A DNA stretch of 43,117 nucleotides from JAUNKE01 sp041784625 (GCA_041784625.1 JBHBDS010000036.1:1-43117); one strand, 5' to 3'; counted from the stretch's first letter, positions 25,125-33,544 are shown. The notes: generated from the letters alone by a model not told the origin. Numbers and translations: made by a program.

Positions 25125-25742
25125 TTATTTTCTAAGCTGAGCGAGGAGATTCGCAATACGTAATCCAAGGTTTTCCATGATGTTTACGCCCTCTGGATCT
25201 TCATCGATGCCGATTGAACCACCTTTGCCAGCAATCGCCATATTCCAATATGTATTTCCGACGATAAGACAATCATTTGCACTTGCCCAAAGCAATAGCT
25301 CAGCAATTGCAAAATTTTGTCCTGCTCGGCGTGCAACCGTAATTGGAGCAACCACTTTTCCGCTGAGTGGAGATGTGCCCCAAGAGTAGGACTCGCTTTT
25401 ACTTTTCATTTCTGCTTGTTGCCAGCGAGAAGAAAATCCTGCACGGTCCAAAACGGATTTGAGATAAGGTGTAATGCAAGAATGATATACAGGAGAGGCA
25501 AGGATTATAGCATCTGCTCCAATGATTTTCGCATAGACCTCGTGAAAATCATCGTTAATGACGCATCGCTTTGCTTCGATACAGCCGTAACAGCCTGTGC
25601 AGGGAGAAATTGTTTTTTCGGCAAGAGAAATCACTTCCTTTTCAAAGTCGCCGTTTTTTTGTGCGCTGTCCAAAACCTTTTCAATCAACAGCGTTGTATT
25701 GCCCTTAAGCCGTGGGCTTCCATTTAGTGCAAGAATTTTCAT
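25125..25742 (-). CDS. Iron-sulfur flavoprotein/NADPH-dependent FMN reductase family protein
   Basis: 205-residue flavodoxin-fold protein starting MKILALNGSPRLKGNT, the phosphate-binding loop for FMN. A compact cysteine motif C48-x2-C51-x2-C54-x5-C60 follows, as in archaeal and clostridial iron-sulfur flavoproteins that bind a [4Fe-4S] cluster. SPVYHSCITPYLKSVLDR matches the family. GGAGG precedes ATG 25742 by five bases. Longer in-frame starts up to 25904 would read through the promoter and operator region and are rejected. It is divergent from the ligase operon and probably shares its regulation. A role in electron transfer or detoxification is inferred. Confidence 0.85.
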   Translation of the reverse strand: MKILALNGSPRLKGNTTLLIEKVLDSAQKNGDFEKEVISLAEKTISPCTGCYGCIEAKRCVINDDFHEVYAKIIGADAIILASPVYHSCITPYLKSVLDRAGFSSRWQQAEMKSKSESYSWGTSPLSGKVVAPITVARRAGQNFAIAELLLWASANDCLIVGNTYWNMAIAGKGGSIGIDEDPEGVNIMENLGLRIANLLAQLRK

Positions 25743-25772
25743 AGGAGCCTCCAAACAAAACATGAAAATCGG

Positions 25773-25910
25773 TTCATATTTTGGATTATACAGGAAGAAT
25801 TTTGAAAAGAAAAGAGTTTTTTGAAATTTTCGCATAAAAATTAGAAAAAAGTATTGACCTGAATCATATTTCATATTATATTCTAGATATGAAGAGTAAT
25901 TCATATTATA
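25773..25910. promoter_or_regulatory. Operator-like TTCATAT repeats in the divergent promoter region
   Basis: TTCATAT occurs at 25773-25779, 25870-25876 and 25900-25906, with the inverse ATATGAA at 25887-25893. The 25870 and 25887 copies form an inverted repeat with ten bases between. TTCATATTATA is repeated exactly 30 bases apart (25870 and 25900). The first copy lies downstream of a TATAAT read on the minus strand (25785-25790), the others overlap the rightward promoter. This arrangement fits binding by a dimeric repressor, likely the nearby TetR protein. Confidence 0.5.
25854..25882 (+). promoter_or_regulatory. Promoter of the acyl-CoA ligase operon
   Basis: TTGACC (25854-25859), 17-base spacer and TATATT (25877-25882). 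The -10 lies inside the TTCATAT/ATATGAA inverted repeat, so a bound repressor would block polymerase. Confidence 0.6.
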
Positions 25911-25952
25911 CGTGCGGCAGAAAACGTTTTTTAAAGTCGAAAGGAGGTTGCT

Positions 25953-27521
25953 ATGTCAAATGATTGGATTGGGAACTATTTGAGTTCAAGAGCAAAAATT
26001 AGCCCAAATAAGGTTGCGATTGTCGATTTGGATAACAAACTAAACTTTACTTATTCTGAATTGGAGCAGCGTGCTAACAGATTGGCTAAAGTTTTAAAAG
26101 AGGATATCTGCATTGAGTCACAGGATCGAGTGGCTTTTATCTCTAGAAATCGTATTGAGCTCATTGATGCCTATTATGCAACTGGGAAAATTAACGCAAT
26201 ACTTGTTCCGTACAACGCAAGACTTTCTGCAAAGGAATTGGGTCAGTTAATCGACAAGGAAACGCCAAAGGTGGTTTTTTATGAAGACATCTTCGGAGAA
26301 ATGCTCCGTCCAGTGTTTGATGAACGACCACAGCTTGAGAAAGTGGTTTTGATTAATCCTGAAGGAGAAAATACGCTGGGAGCAAGAGAATACAGTTCAT
26401 TGCTTGACTCAAAGGACGGCGAAGCAGTTTCTTATTCTGAGTCAAATTTGGAGGATATTCACCTAATTATTCATACGGGTGGAACGACTGGACTACCAAA
26501 GGGCGGATTGATTTCGCATCGCAGTGAGCTGTTTAATTCGTTCAACGAAATCTGCACCTGGGGACTCAACCATGAGGATAGTGCGCTGATTTTGCTTCCA
26601 ATGTTTCATACAGGTGGCTGGAATTTGTTGACGCTACCACTGTTGCATGTGGGTGGAACGATTTACATCAACCGCCAGTTTGATCCTTCACTGTCGCTCA
26701 AGGTGATTGAGGAAGAAAAAACCACGCTATTATTCGGCGCTGCAACGATTTTCCGAATGATGACAGAAGCGCCTGAATTTGAAAAAGCAGACCTTTCTAG
26801 CCTGAAGTGGATAATGGCAGGTGCAGCTCCAACGCCGATCAATATCATGCAAAAGTTCTGGGATAAAGGTATCAAGTTTGTCCTTGGCTATGGCATGACC
26901 GAGGCTGGACCGAATAATATCTCTGCACCAGCGCAATTCATGGATATGGAGACAATCAAGGCGAAGTATGAGTCGGTTGGTAAGCCAATGTATCTCACTA
27001 TGGTCAAAATTATCGACGACGATGGAAATGAAATCACAGAACCAAATGTTGCAGGCGAGCTGATTTGGGCAGGACCACAGATTTTTTCGGGCTACTGGGG
27101 CAATGAGGAAGCAACCAAGGAAACGCTTGTTGACGGATGGGTATATACGGGCGACATGGCGATTCGTGACGAAGATGATTTTTATTATATCGTGGGAAGA
27201 AAGAAAAATATGTTTATCTCAGGAGGAGAGAATGTGTTCCCGCCTGAGGTTGAAACTGCACTATATGAAATTCCAGAAATCAACGAAGTTTGTGTATTTG
27301 GTGTACCTGATGAGCATTGGGGAGAGGTCGGAAAGGCCATTGTTTCACTTAAAGCAGGGCAATTGATTGCCAAAGACGAAATTCTTGAAAAACTCAAGGG
27401 CCGCCTTGCAAAATACAAAATCCCAAAATACATCACCTTTGTTGACGATGTGCCAAAAAACAATGTTGGGAAAATTGTTGTGAAACAGGTTGTAGAGCTT
27501 TATGGAGAGGCACACGATTAA
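25953..27521 (+). CDS. AMP-forming acyl-CoA synthetase/ligase (ANL superfamily)
   Basis: 522 residues, activates a carboxylic acid through an acyl-AMP to the CoA thioester. Signatures: the phosphate loop HTGGTTGLPKGG (174-185), GYGMTEAGPN (A5), YTGDMAIRDEDDFYYIVGRK (A7 and A8 hinge), and the C-terminal lysine motif PKNNVGKI. The substrate cannot be read from sequence: medium-chain, branched or aromatic acids are all possible. GGAGG lies five bases before ATG 25953. First gene of an operon running through the symporter gene at 29435. Confidence 0.9.
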   Translation: MSNDWIGNYLSSRAKISPNKVAIVDLDNKLNFTYSELEQRANRLAKVLKEDICIESQDRVAFISRNRIELIDAYYATGKINAILVPYNARLSAKELGQLIDKETPKVVFYEDIFGEMLRPVFDERPQLEKVVLINPEGENTLGAREYSSLLDSKDGEAVSYSESNLEDIHLIIHTGGTTGLPKGGLISHRSELFNSFNEICTWGLNHEDSALILLPMFHTGGWNLLTLPLLHVGGTIYINRQFDPSLSLKVIEEEKTTLLFGAATIFRMMTEAPEFEKADLSSLKWIMAGAAPTPINIMQKFWDKGIKFVLGYGMTEAGPNNISAPAQFMDMETIKAKYESVGKPMYLTMVKIIDDDGNEITEPNVAGELIWAGPQIFSGYWGNEEATKETLVDGWVYTGDMAIRDEDDFYYIVGRKKNMFISGGENVFPPEVETALYEIPEINEVCVFGVPDEHWGEVGKAIVSLKAGQLIAKDEILEKLKGRLAKYKIPKYITFVDDVPKNNVGKIVVKQVVELYGEAHD

Positions 27522-27535
27522 AAGGAGTTGATTGG

Positions 27536-28555
27536 ATGCAAAAAAATGTAATAGGAATAAAAAATATTGGAACCTACATTCCTGAAGGGGTGCGTGACAG
27601 CAAGTACATTAGCGAGAAGTCTGGCATTCCAGAGGATGTTGTTATAGAAAAATTTGGGATTAAGCAGGTGCGCAGGGCAAGAGAGGATGAAACCGTGTCC
27701 TATATGGGCACGATGGCGGCACTTGATGCACTTGGGGATACTGATCCATTGTCGATTGACTTGGTGGTCTATTGCGGAAGCGAGTACAAGGATTATTATC
27801 TTCTCAACTGTGCAGCCAAAATTCAGGACAAGATTGGGGCAAAAAATGCGGCTTCGTTTGAAATTCACAGTCTTTGCTCTGCAGGGGTCTATAGCCTGAA
27901 AATTGTTAAAAGCATGATGTTGAGCGATGACTCTATCAACCGAGCGATAATCGTTTCATCGTCAAAGGAAGGTGATTTAATCAACTACAGCGATTTGGAT
28001 TCGCGCTTTATGTTCAACTTCGGGGACGGGGCGGCGGCGGTGCTTCTTGAGAAGAACTACCGCAGAAATGTAATCCTCGAAAGCCATATGATAAGCGACG
28101 GGCGATTTGCAGAAGATGTCCTTATCAAGGGAATTGGCTGTGCAAACTTCGAGCGATTTGACGAAATGGATCCAAATGATAAATATTTGAGCGTTACGAA
28201 TCTTAAGTCGATGAAGGAGCGATTAGACCCAATCACGATGGATAATTTTATGGGAGCTATGAAGGGAGCGCTTCAAAAAAGTAATCTAACCATGGAAGAT
28301 GTCGGCTATCTTGCGCCGATTTTTATGAAAAAATCCATGCTGGACGGTCTGACGCAAAGCATGGGGCTACGTGAAGATCAATCCTTCCTGCTAGAGGATT
28401 ACGGACATTGTCAATCGGCGGACTGCTTTATTTCGCTTAAGGAAGGAGAAAGGCTTGATCGTCTAAAGGACGGCGATATTGCGGTGCTACTTTCTGCGGG
28501 AACGGGCTATACCTGGGCTTCCACGATTGTGAAGTGGGGTGATTATGACAAGTAG
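27536..28555 (+). CDS. KAS III-like (thiolase fold) condensing enzyme with atypical active site
   Basis: 339-residue protein of the FabH/HMG-CoA synthase-like group, with the nucleophile in HSLCSAGVYSL (C114) and the glycine-rich NFGDGAAAVLLE region. The FabH catalytic His and Asn are not kept: at the HQAN position it has PIFMK (I262) and at the GNTSAA position it has GHCQSAD (H291). It is therefore unlikely to be a housekeeping FabH. It may condense or cleave acyl-CoA made by the upstream ligase. AAGGAG sits eight bases before ATG 27536. It overlaps the MaoC-like gene by eleven bases. Confidence 0.8.
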   Translation: MQKNVIGIKNIGTYIPEGVRDSKYISEKSGIPEDVVIEKFGIKQVRRAREDETVSYMGTMAALDALGDTDPLSIDLVVYCGSEYKDYYLLNCAAKIQDKIGAKNAASFEIHSLCSAGVYSLKIVKSMMLSDDSINRAIIVSSSKEGDLINYSDLDSRFMFNFGDGAAAVLLEKNYRRNVILESHMISDGRFAEDVLIKGIGCANFERFDEMDPNDKYLSVTNLKSMKERLDPITMDNFMGAMKGALQKSNLTMEDVGYLAPIFMKKSMLDGLTQSMGLREDQSFLLEDYGHCQSADCFISLKEGERLDRLKDGDIAVLLSAGTGYTWASTIVKWGDYDK

Positions 28556-28982
28556 ATTTTGTATCCCTTTTGAGGAGCTAGAGGTTGGGCAGTCGGTTGA
28601 AAAGATTTTTTCGATTAAAAGAGAGGATATCCTATCATTCTCCGATGAAATCGGAGACCTTCACTCCTTTCATGTTCTGCAATCCGCAGCGCATGAGGTG
28701 GGCTTTGAGGATATTATCGTGCACGGAGTTCACCTGCTTGCCTTTGTTTCTCGCGTGATTGGAGAAAATCTCCCTGGTTTCGGGACGCTGTATCTTTCGC
28801 AGGAGGTCAAATTCCTTCAAAGTGTAGAGCCAGATTCAGAAATTCTCGTACGAATTGAGGTGCTAGAGAAGAGAGAAAAAAGACGCGTGCTCCTACGAAC
28901 TGACATTTATGATTCGCAGAAAAAAACTGTATTATGGAAGGCGTGGGTGTCGTCAAAACACTTCGCTAATGGGCAAATTTAA
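28545..28982 (+). CDS. MaoC-like (hotdog fold) hydratase/dehydratase
   Basis: 145 residues. The hydratase 2 motif is recognisable as D38-L-H-S-F-H43 followed by VHGVHLLAFVSRVIGENLPG and the GTLYLSQEVKFLQSV strand, closely parallel to (R)-specific enoyl-CoA hydratases and MaoC proteins. It would hydrate an enoyl-CoA or dehydrate a 3-hydroxyacyl-CoA. ATG 28545 with GGGGTG upstream is preferred over GTG 28539. It is coupled to the KAS III-like gene, consistent with successive steps on one CoA ester. Confidence 0.85.
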   Translation: MTSRFCIPFEELEVGQSVEKIFSIKREDILSFSDEIGDLHSFHVLQSAAHEVGFEDIIVHGVHLLAFVSRVIGENLPGFGTLYLSQEVKFLQSVEPDSEILVRIEVLEKREKRRVLLRTDIYDSQKKTVLWKAWVSSKHFANGQI

Positions 28983-28992
28983 GGAGGGTCAA

Positions 28993-29433
28993 ATGAATAT
29001 TAAAGGAAAAAGAGATGCTCTTATGGTACTTATGGCCTGCTTGTGGCTTGTGATTATGGTTCTTGGGTGGATGAACAAATTTGTCATTGGAATGGTTCTT
29101 TCGGTTGTACTAATGCTGGTGCATATGATTCTTGGTGCGTCCAAGCAAGAGGAGTTGTCAGCAAAATTTCTTCGCTATCCACTACTTGTTTGGGCGGCGA
29201 TGTGGAGTGCAAGCTTTATTCTATCGGACTTTTTTGCAAAGAAATTTGCGGGCATGATGCCAAGCTTCACCGTTGGCGGATTTCACCCGTCCTTTGCACC
29301 AACTTTTTTCTTGTATTATATCGGCGGTATGCTAACACTATCCGTGGGGCTTGCGCTGTTTAAGGACGAATGGCTTTCGGAAAAAGACTGGAATGATTTT
29401 ATTGAAAGAGTAAATAAAAATAAGGAGGCATAG
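28993..29433 (+). CDS. Small membrane protein, probable partner of the adjacent symporter
   Basis: 146 residues with about four membrane helices (near 9-25, 28-45, 62-80 and 102-120) and a conserved-looking loop GGFHPSFAPTFFLYYIGG. Charged C-terminus. I do not recognise a named family with certainty. Small membrane proteins are encoded just before SSS symporters elsewhere (YhdT with PanF, DUF4212 with acetate-type carriers), so an accessory-subunit role is inferred. Strong AAGGAGGG site before ATG 28993; one base separates it from the symporter gene. Confidence 0.7.
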   Translation: MNIKGKRDALMVLMACLWLVIMVLGWMNKFVIGMVLSVVLMLVHMILGASKQEELSAKFLRYPLLVWAAMWSASFILSDFFAKKFAGMMPSFTVGGFHPSFAPTFFLYYIGGMLTLSVGLALFKDEWLSEKDWNDFIERVNKNKEA

Positions 29434-29434
29434 C

Positions 29435-30934
29435 ATGGATAAGAGCACAGTAACGCTAATATTGGGCTTCTCTGGAGCTATCGTAGTATTCTCGCTTTTG
29501 ATTGGCCTTTGGGCAAAGAAAAAGGTTACTACTGCACAAGCATTTTTTGGCGGAACAGGAATGTTTGGGCCAGTGACAGTTGGTCTGGCAAGTATGTCAG
29601 GTATCGCATCTGCATTTGCTGTCGTCGGGGTTCCTGGAATCATCTATAGCACAGGACATGCGATGACCTTCTGGATGCTTTCGGGTGCGGCGTTTGCAAT
29701 GTCGTATATCATTTTGGGAAAAAGAATTCGCGGTATGGCGGAAATCGCACCAATCTCAAGCTTGGGAGATATCTGCGACGTACGCTTTAACAACAATCGT
29801 GCGATCAAGGGGATTATGTCCTTGGTAATTTGCCTCGGCTGTATCAGCTATCTGGCAGCACAAATTTCGGCAGGATCGGCGATGTTCTCACATTTGCTTG
29901 GACTACCGCCTATCGTAACTGGTTTCATTATTTTCGGTATTTTGACAGTCTACACCGCAATCTCAGGAGAGGTTGGAGGAATACTTACACAGGCATTCCA
30001 AGGACTGATTATGGTTCTTGCAAGTATCGCAATGTTGATTGCTTTTGCGATGATTACGGGTGGATTTGGCAATGTTCTGACTGCGGTGAGCTCCGTTTCT
30101 GAGGTGGCGAGTGCTGACGGAAGCATTGTTAAGACGCTTGGTCCAGATTTCCTCAACGCATGGGGCGTGTTCCCAGGAAATATCAGTATGGCTTGGATGC
30201 TAATCCCGATTCTTGGATGCGTGGGACAGCCGCAAGTGCTAACAAGAATTTATGCAGTAAAAAGCCCTCGTGACCTTCCAAAGGCTGGTATCGTTACAGC
30301 AATTTCGCATACTATCGTAGGATTTGTTGCGGTAACGACAGCTTATGGAGCACTTTATCTTGTGGCAACTGGCGCAGTGGAGCCATTTGTAAAGGGCGAC
30401 ACAGCATTTTATGTATTCTCAGACTACGCAGGCGTGACCATTCAGCTTCTGGGATATGCAGCGGTACTTGCAGCGGCGATGTCCTCTGCATCGATGTTCT
30501 TGACATCGACTTCGACGCTACTTTCCAAGGATTTACCAAATGCACTTGGTATCAAAATTGATCCTGAGAAGCAGGTAAATATTTCTAGAACCTTCATGGT
30601 GGTGCTGGGTCTTGTAGCAATCGTGGTATCGATTTATAGCTCAGAGATGGTTGCGATCCTAGGAACCTTTGGTTGGGGAACTTTGGTATCTGGAACCTTC
30701 CCAGTGTTTATCATCGGTTTACTCTGGGAGAGAGCGAACGAAAAGGGGGTTCTTGTTGGGGTAACAACATCCTTTATACTCAACATTCTTTCGCTTTTGA
30801 AATTCAGATGGCCAGGTGGATTGCCAGGCTACGTAAGCATCACTGCAATTGCGGTTGCGCTCACAATTTTCGTGTCGCTGATGACTAAGGAGCAAGAGCT
30901 AAGCGAAAACATGAAAGAGGTTATTAGACTATAA
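29435..30934 (+). CDS. Sodium:solute symporter (SSS family, PanF-like)
   Basis: 499-residue polytopic protein with about 13 membrane helices. Family features include QAFFGGTGMFGPVTVGLASMS at the first cytoplasmic loop and the GWGTLVSGTFPVFIIGLLW region. SSS proteins couple uptake of solutes such as pantothenate, acetate, proline or other organic acids to sodium. Next to a CoA ligase, the most reasonable substrate is the carboxylic acid that the ligase activates. AAGGAGG is six bases before ATG 29435. It is the last gene of the operon and is followed by a hairpin. Confidence 0.88.
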   Translation: MDKSTVTLILGFSGAIVVFSLLIGLWAKKKVTTAQAFFGGTGMFGPVTVGLASMSGIASAFAVVGVPGIIYSTGHAMTFWMLSGAAFAMSYIILGKRIRGMAEIAPISSLGDICDVRFNNNRAIKGIMSLVICLGCISYLAAQISAGSAMFSHLLGLPPIVTGFIIFGILTVYTAISGEVGGILTQAFQGLIMVLASIAMLIAFAMITGGFGNVLTAVSSVSEVASADGSIVKTLGPDFLNAWGVFPGNISMAWMLIPILGCVGQPQVLTRIYAVKSPRDLPKAGIVTAISHTIVGFVAVTTAYGALYLVATGAVEPFVKGDTAFYVFSDYAGVTIQLLGYAAVLAAAMSSASMFLTSTSTLLSKDLPNALGIKIDPEKQVNISRTFMVVLGLVAIVVSIYSSEMVAILGTFGWGTLVSGTFPVFIIGLLWERANEKGVLVGVTTSFILNILSLLKFRWPGGLPGYVSITAIAVALTIFVSLMTKEQELSENMKEVIRL

Positions 30935-30937
30935 TAA

Positions 30938-30960
30938 TTAGGGCAGCATGACTGCCCTAA
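30938..30960 (+). terminator. Terminator-like hairpin after the symporter gene
   Basis: TTAGGGCAG (30938-30946) pairs with CTGCCCTAA (30952-30960) around CATGA. The following AACACTTTTGG has only four T in a row, so termination may be incomplete and the NHL gene may get some read-through. Confidence 0.7.
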
Positions 30961-30992
30961 AACACTTTTGGTGTTGAGACGAGGGGGGTATT

Positions 30993-32840
30993 ATGTATAA
31001 AAAAGTATTAGTATTATTTTTGATAGTTTTGCTCGTAATGCCAGATTACTTTGGCAATGCGCATGCTGATTATGATTTTGAGTATCTTATGAGCATTTCA
31101 AGCGAACAAGAAGGAAATTCATTTGTTCTTCAAACGCCAACTTCGATTGACAGAGATGAACAAGGGAATTACTATGTAGCAGATCTTGCAAACGATCGAA
31201 TTGTAATACTTAATTCGCAGATGCAAAAAATAGGGCAGATTTCGGAGCTCGATATGCCGATAACTGTATATATTGATAACCAACAAAATATTATTATTTG
31301 TGAGTTGGGCAGTCACAAAGTCATAAAATACAATCAGGAACTGCAAAGAGTAACTGAGTGGGGTGGAGCAGGAACAGAAGAAGGGAAATTCAATATTCCT
31401 CGCTCAGTTGTTCAGGACAGTCAAGGAAACTATTTTGTCAGTGATGAATTAAATCATAGGATTCAAAAATTTGATATCAATGGTTCACATATTTCAACTT
31501 ACGGAAATTATGGAACACAAAATGGACAGTTTAGAGTTCAACAAGGACTATCGATTGATTCTAACGATAGACTTTATGTTGCAGACACATACAACAATCG
31601 AATTCAAATTTTTGAGACATACCCCGAGTGGAACTTTGTTTCAGCTTTTGGACAATATGGTGTGTATCAACCTTTTAACTACTTTAGCTTTCAACCAAAT
31701 ATTTTTAACCATCCACGAAATGTTTATGTAAACAAAGAAACTGGGCGTATTCTGGTTACGGACAGCTTGAATGGACGGGTAATGCTATATAGTAGCTATG
31801 AAGAAGGGATTTCGTTTAGGCAATCTCAAAACGGATTTTTGACAATGAATCTGCCAACAGATGCGATAGTCGATCGTTTTGATAAAATAGTTGCGCTTGA
31901 TTCTTACAATCGAATCATAAAATATAGCACTTCGCTGAGCAATTCTAATTTGTACGCTGAGTACGGGCTGGGGAGCTCAAATGTAAATAGATTTTGTGGG
32001 ACGCAAAGTGTAGCAATTGACCCTATCACGAAAGATGTTTATGTTACGGATTCTTTCAATCACCGAATAAAAAAATACAACGATAATTGTACGTTCATTA
32101 CATCATATGGAGGAATTGGTGGTACGTGGGGGATAGGGACTTTACTGAATTACTTTGCTTTTCCGAAACAAATTACTGTTGATGATAATCAAAAACTCTA
32201 TGTTGCGGACTTTGGAAATAAAAGAATTGTTAGTAAAGCAAATAATAGCAACCAGTTTCGGTTGGAAGTTGGTTCGCTAAACCTTGAAATGCCTTGGGGT
32301 GTTGCAGTGGACAGTAGTGGAAAAATATTTGTTTCAGATTGGGGAGATCATAAAATAAAAGTTTTTGAAAATGGAAGGATGATTAATAGTTGGGGAGGAA
32401 GCGGGAGCCAAATTGGACAACTAAGCCGACCGAGTGAGCTGAGGATTGGTTATTACAATGACAATGAAGTTCTTGCAGTAGCCGATACGCTAAACAATAG
32501 AGTGCAAATTTTTGACTTGTCGGGAGAAGTTATTTCTGTAATTGGAAGTCCTACGAACGATCCATTGCTAAATTACAAAGATGAATATTTGGAGGGAAAT
32601 TTACTACTGCCGTATAGCATGGATTTTGACTCTGAAAACAATCTTATTGTAATGGATACCTCGCATAAATGCATCAGAGTGTATGATTTCAACGGAGAGT
32701 TAATCAAAACATATGGTGAAATGTCAAATTCTGATGGAAACTTTTTTTCTCCAATTGGATGTGACTATGGCGCAGATGGTACTTTGTGGGTGACAGACAG
32801 TGTGCTGCAAAGAGTGAGCAAATTTAATATCATTCCATAG
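30993..32840 (+). CDS. Secreted NHL-repeat beta-propeller protein
   Basis: 615 residues with a Sec signal peptide (positive MYKK, hydrophobic core 5-16, likely cleavage after AHA at 23-25). The rest consists of about ten NHL repeats, each with a pattern like VADLANDRIVIL, VSDELNHRIQKF, VADTYNNRIQIF, VTDSFNHRIKKY, VADFGNKRIV and VSDWGDHKIKVF. NHL repeats fold as propellers for binding protein, carbohydrate or RNA; outside the cell a ligand- or surface-binding role is likely. No anchor motif is seen, so it may be released. A GGGGGG site precedes ATG 30993. It is more AT-rich in feel than its neighbours. Confidence 0.85.
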   Translation: MYKKVLVLFLIVLLVMPDYFGNAHADYDFEYLMSISSEQEGNSFVLQTPTSIDRDEQGNYYVADLANDRIVILNSQMQKIGQISELDMPITVYIDNQQNIIICELGSHKVIKYNQELQRVTEWGGAGTEEGKFNIPRSVVQDSQGNYFVSDELNHRIQKFDINGSHISTYGNYGTQNGQFRVQQGLSIDSNDRLYVADTYNNRIQIFETYPEWNFVSAFGQYGVYQPFNYFSFQPNIFNHPRNVYVNKETGRILVTDSLNGRVMLYSSYEEGISFRQSQNGFLTMNLPTDAIVDRFDKIVALDSYNRIIKYSTSLSNSNLYAEYGLGSSNVNRFCGTQSVAIDPITKDVYVTDSFNHRIKKYNDNCTFITSYGGIGGTWGIGTLLNYFAFPKQITVDDNQKLYVADFGNKRIVSKANNSNQFRLEVGSLNLEMPWGVAVDSSGKIFVSDWGDHKIKVFENGRMINSWGGSGSQIGQLSRPSELRIGYYNDNEVLAVADTLNNRVQIFDLSGEVISVIGSPTNDPLLNYKDEYLEGNLLLPYSMDFDSENNLIVMDTSHKCIRVYDFNGELIKTYGEMSNSDGNFFSPIGCDYGADGTLWVTDSVLQRVSKFNIIP

Positions 32841-32850
32841 GAGAACAGAT

Positions 32851-32967
32851 ATGGCAAAAAATTTAAATGATGATGAGGTTTATTCATCAGACCAGATACT
32901 ATTGTCTCAAAAAGAAAAGAATATAGATTCTCTAGCGCATGTGAGGGATGTTTATTTCCAGTTCTAA
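32851..32967 (+). CDS. Small ORF (38 residues) after the NHL gene
   Basis: Starts MAKNLNDDEVYSSD and ends HVRDVYFQF at TAA 32965-32967. AGGAGA lies ten bases after the NHL stop region and about seven bases before ATG 32851, a believable ribosome site. No membrane helix or signal peptide; acidic and hydrophilic. It precedes a terminator, so it would be the last gene of the NHL transcript. No family recognised; it could also be the decayed start of a larger gene. Confidence 0.4.
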   Translation: MAKNLNDDEVYSSDQILLSQKEKNIDSLAHVRDVYFQF

Positions 32968-32998
32968 GTTTTTTTGAAAAGGAAATCGTAGTAAGATT

Positions 32999-33034
32999 AA
33001 AGACTTTCTGAAATAATTTCAGGAGGTCTTTTTT
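32999..33034 (+). terminator. Terminator after the NHL/small ORF unit
   Basis: AAAGAC / GTCTTT outer stem and CTGAAAT / ATTTCAG inner stem separated by a symmetric internal loop, followed by six T (33029-33034). Confidence 0.8.
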
Positions 33035-33049
33035 GTTGAACAATTGCTA

Positions 33050-33078
33050 TTGACATTCGACATGGTATTGGGTACAAT
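33050..33078 (+). promoter_or_regulatory. Promoter of the first DUF5684-like gene
   Basis: Perfect TTGACA (33050-33055), 17-base spacer, TACAAT (33073-33078). The core TATTGGGTACA is also found in the ftsZ promoter. Confidence 0.8.
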
Positions 33079-33106
33079 TTGGGAAATATTATCAGAGGAG
33101 GAGTCT

Positions 33107-33532
33107 ATGCACACGGAGGAAGAGCTGCTTAATCTCGTGGTTCATGTTGCGATAACTGCATCGCTATTTGCAAATTATCTCGTGTTTTTTGGGGTAGCGA
33201 TGTGGAAAATTTTTCGCAAAGCAGGGTATCAAGGATGGGAATTCTTCGTTCCTTTCTATGGGCAGTATTGCTTGACAAAAATGATTTTTGGAAAAGGCTG
33301 GATGTGGGTTTTTCTTTTTATTCCAGGAATAAATACTTTTTTGTTGATGATTTGGTTCTATCATCTTGCGCGAGTATTTGGTAAGGAAGTTGGATTTTCG
33401 ATCGCAACTGCATTTTTTTGGCCTGTAATGATTTTGATCATCGCATTTGGAGAGTCGGAGTTTATCACAAACAAAAACCATTTTGATTTTGTGGTGGAAT
33501 CGGGAAGATTTATTGAGGAATTTCGCAGGTGA
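33107..33532 (+). CDS. DUF5684-like small membrane protein, copy 1
   Basis: 141 residues with three or four membrane helices and the family stretch KAGYQGWEFFVPFYGQYCL, followed by a GKGW turn and FLFIPGINTFLLMIWFYHLA. Such short proteins, sometimes annotated as signal peptidase I-like or DUF5684, have no known function. ATG 33107 has GGAGGAG six bases upstream; the longer in-frame start at 33044 would run across the promoter and is rejected. It has its own promoter and is a paralogue of the next gene. Confidence 0.75.
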   Translation: MHTEEELLNLVVHVAITASLFANYLVFFGVAMWKIFRKAGYQGWEFFVPFYGQYCLTKMIFGKGWMWVFLFIPGINTFLLMIWFYHLARVFGKEVGFSIATAFFWPVMILIIAFGESEFITNKNHFDFVVESGRFIEEFRR

Positions 33533-33544
33533 TTTTGTTTTATC

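Noticed and set aside
25743..25904. Longer N-terminus for the Fe-S flavoprotein
   Set aside because: Would translate through the divergent promoter and TTCATAT elements; the flavodoxin loop begins at 25742 with a perfect GGAGG before it.
27536..28555. Housekeeping FabH
   Set aside because: Catalytic His and Asn are not conserved and the gene is away from fatty-acid synthesis genes.
33044..33106. Extended start of DUF5684-like copy 1
   Set aside because: Extension covers the promoter; GGAGGAG precedes ATG 33107.
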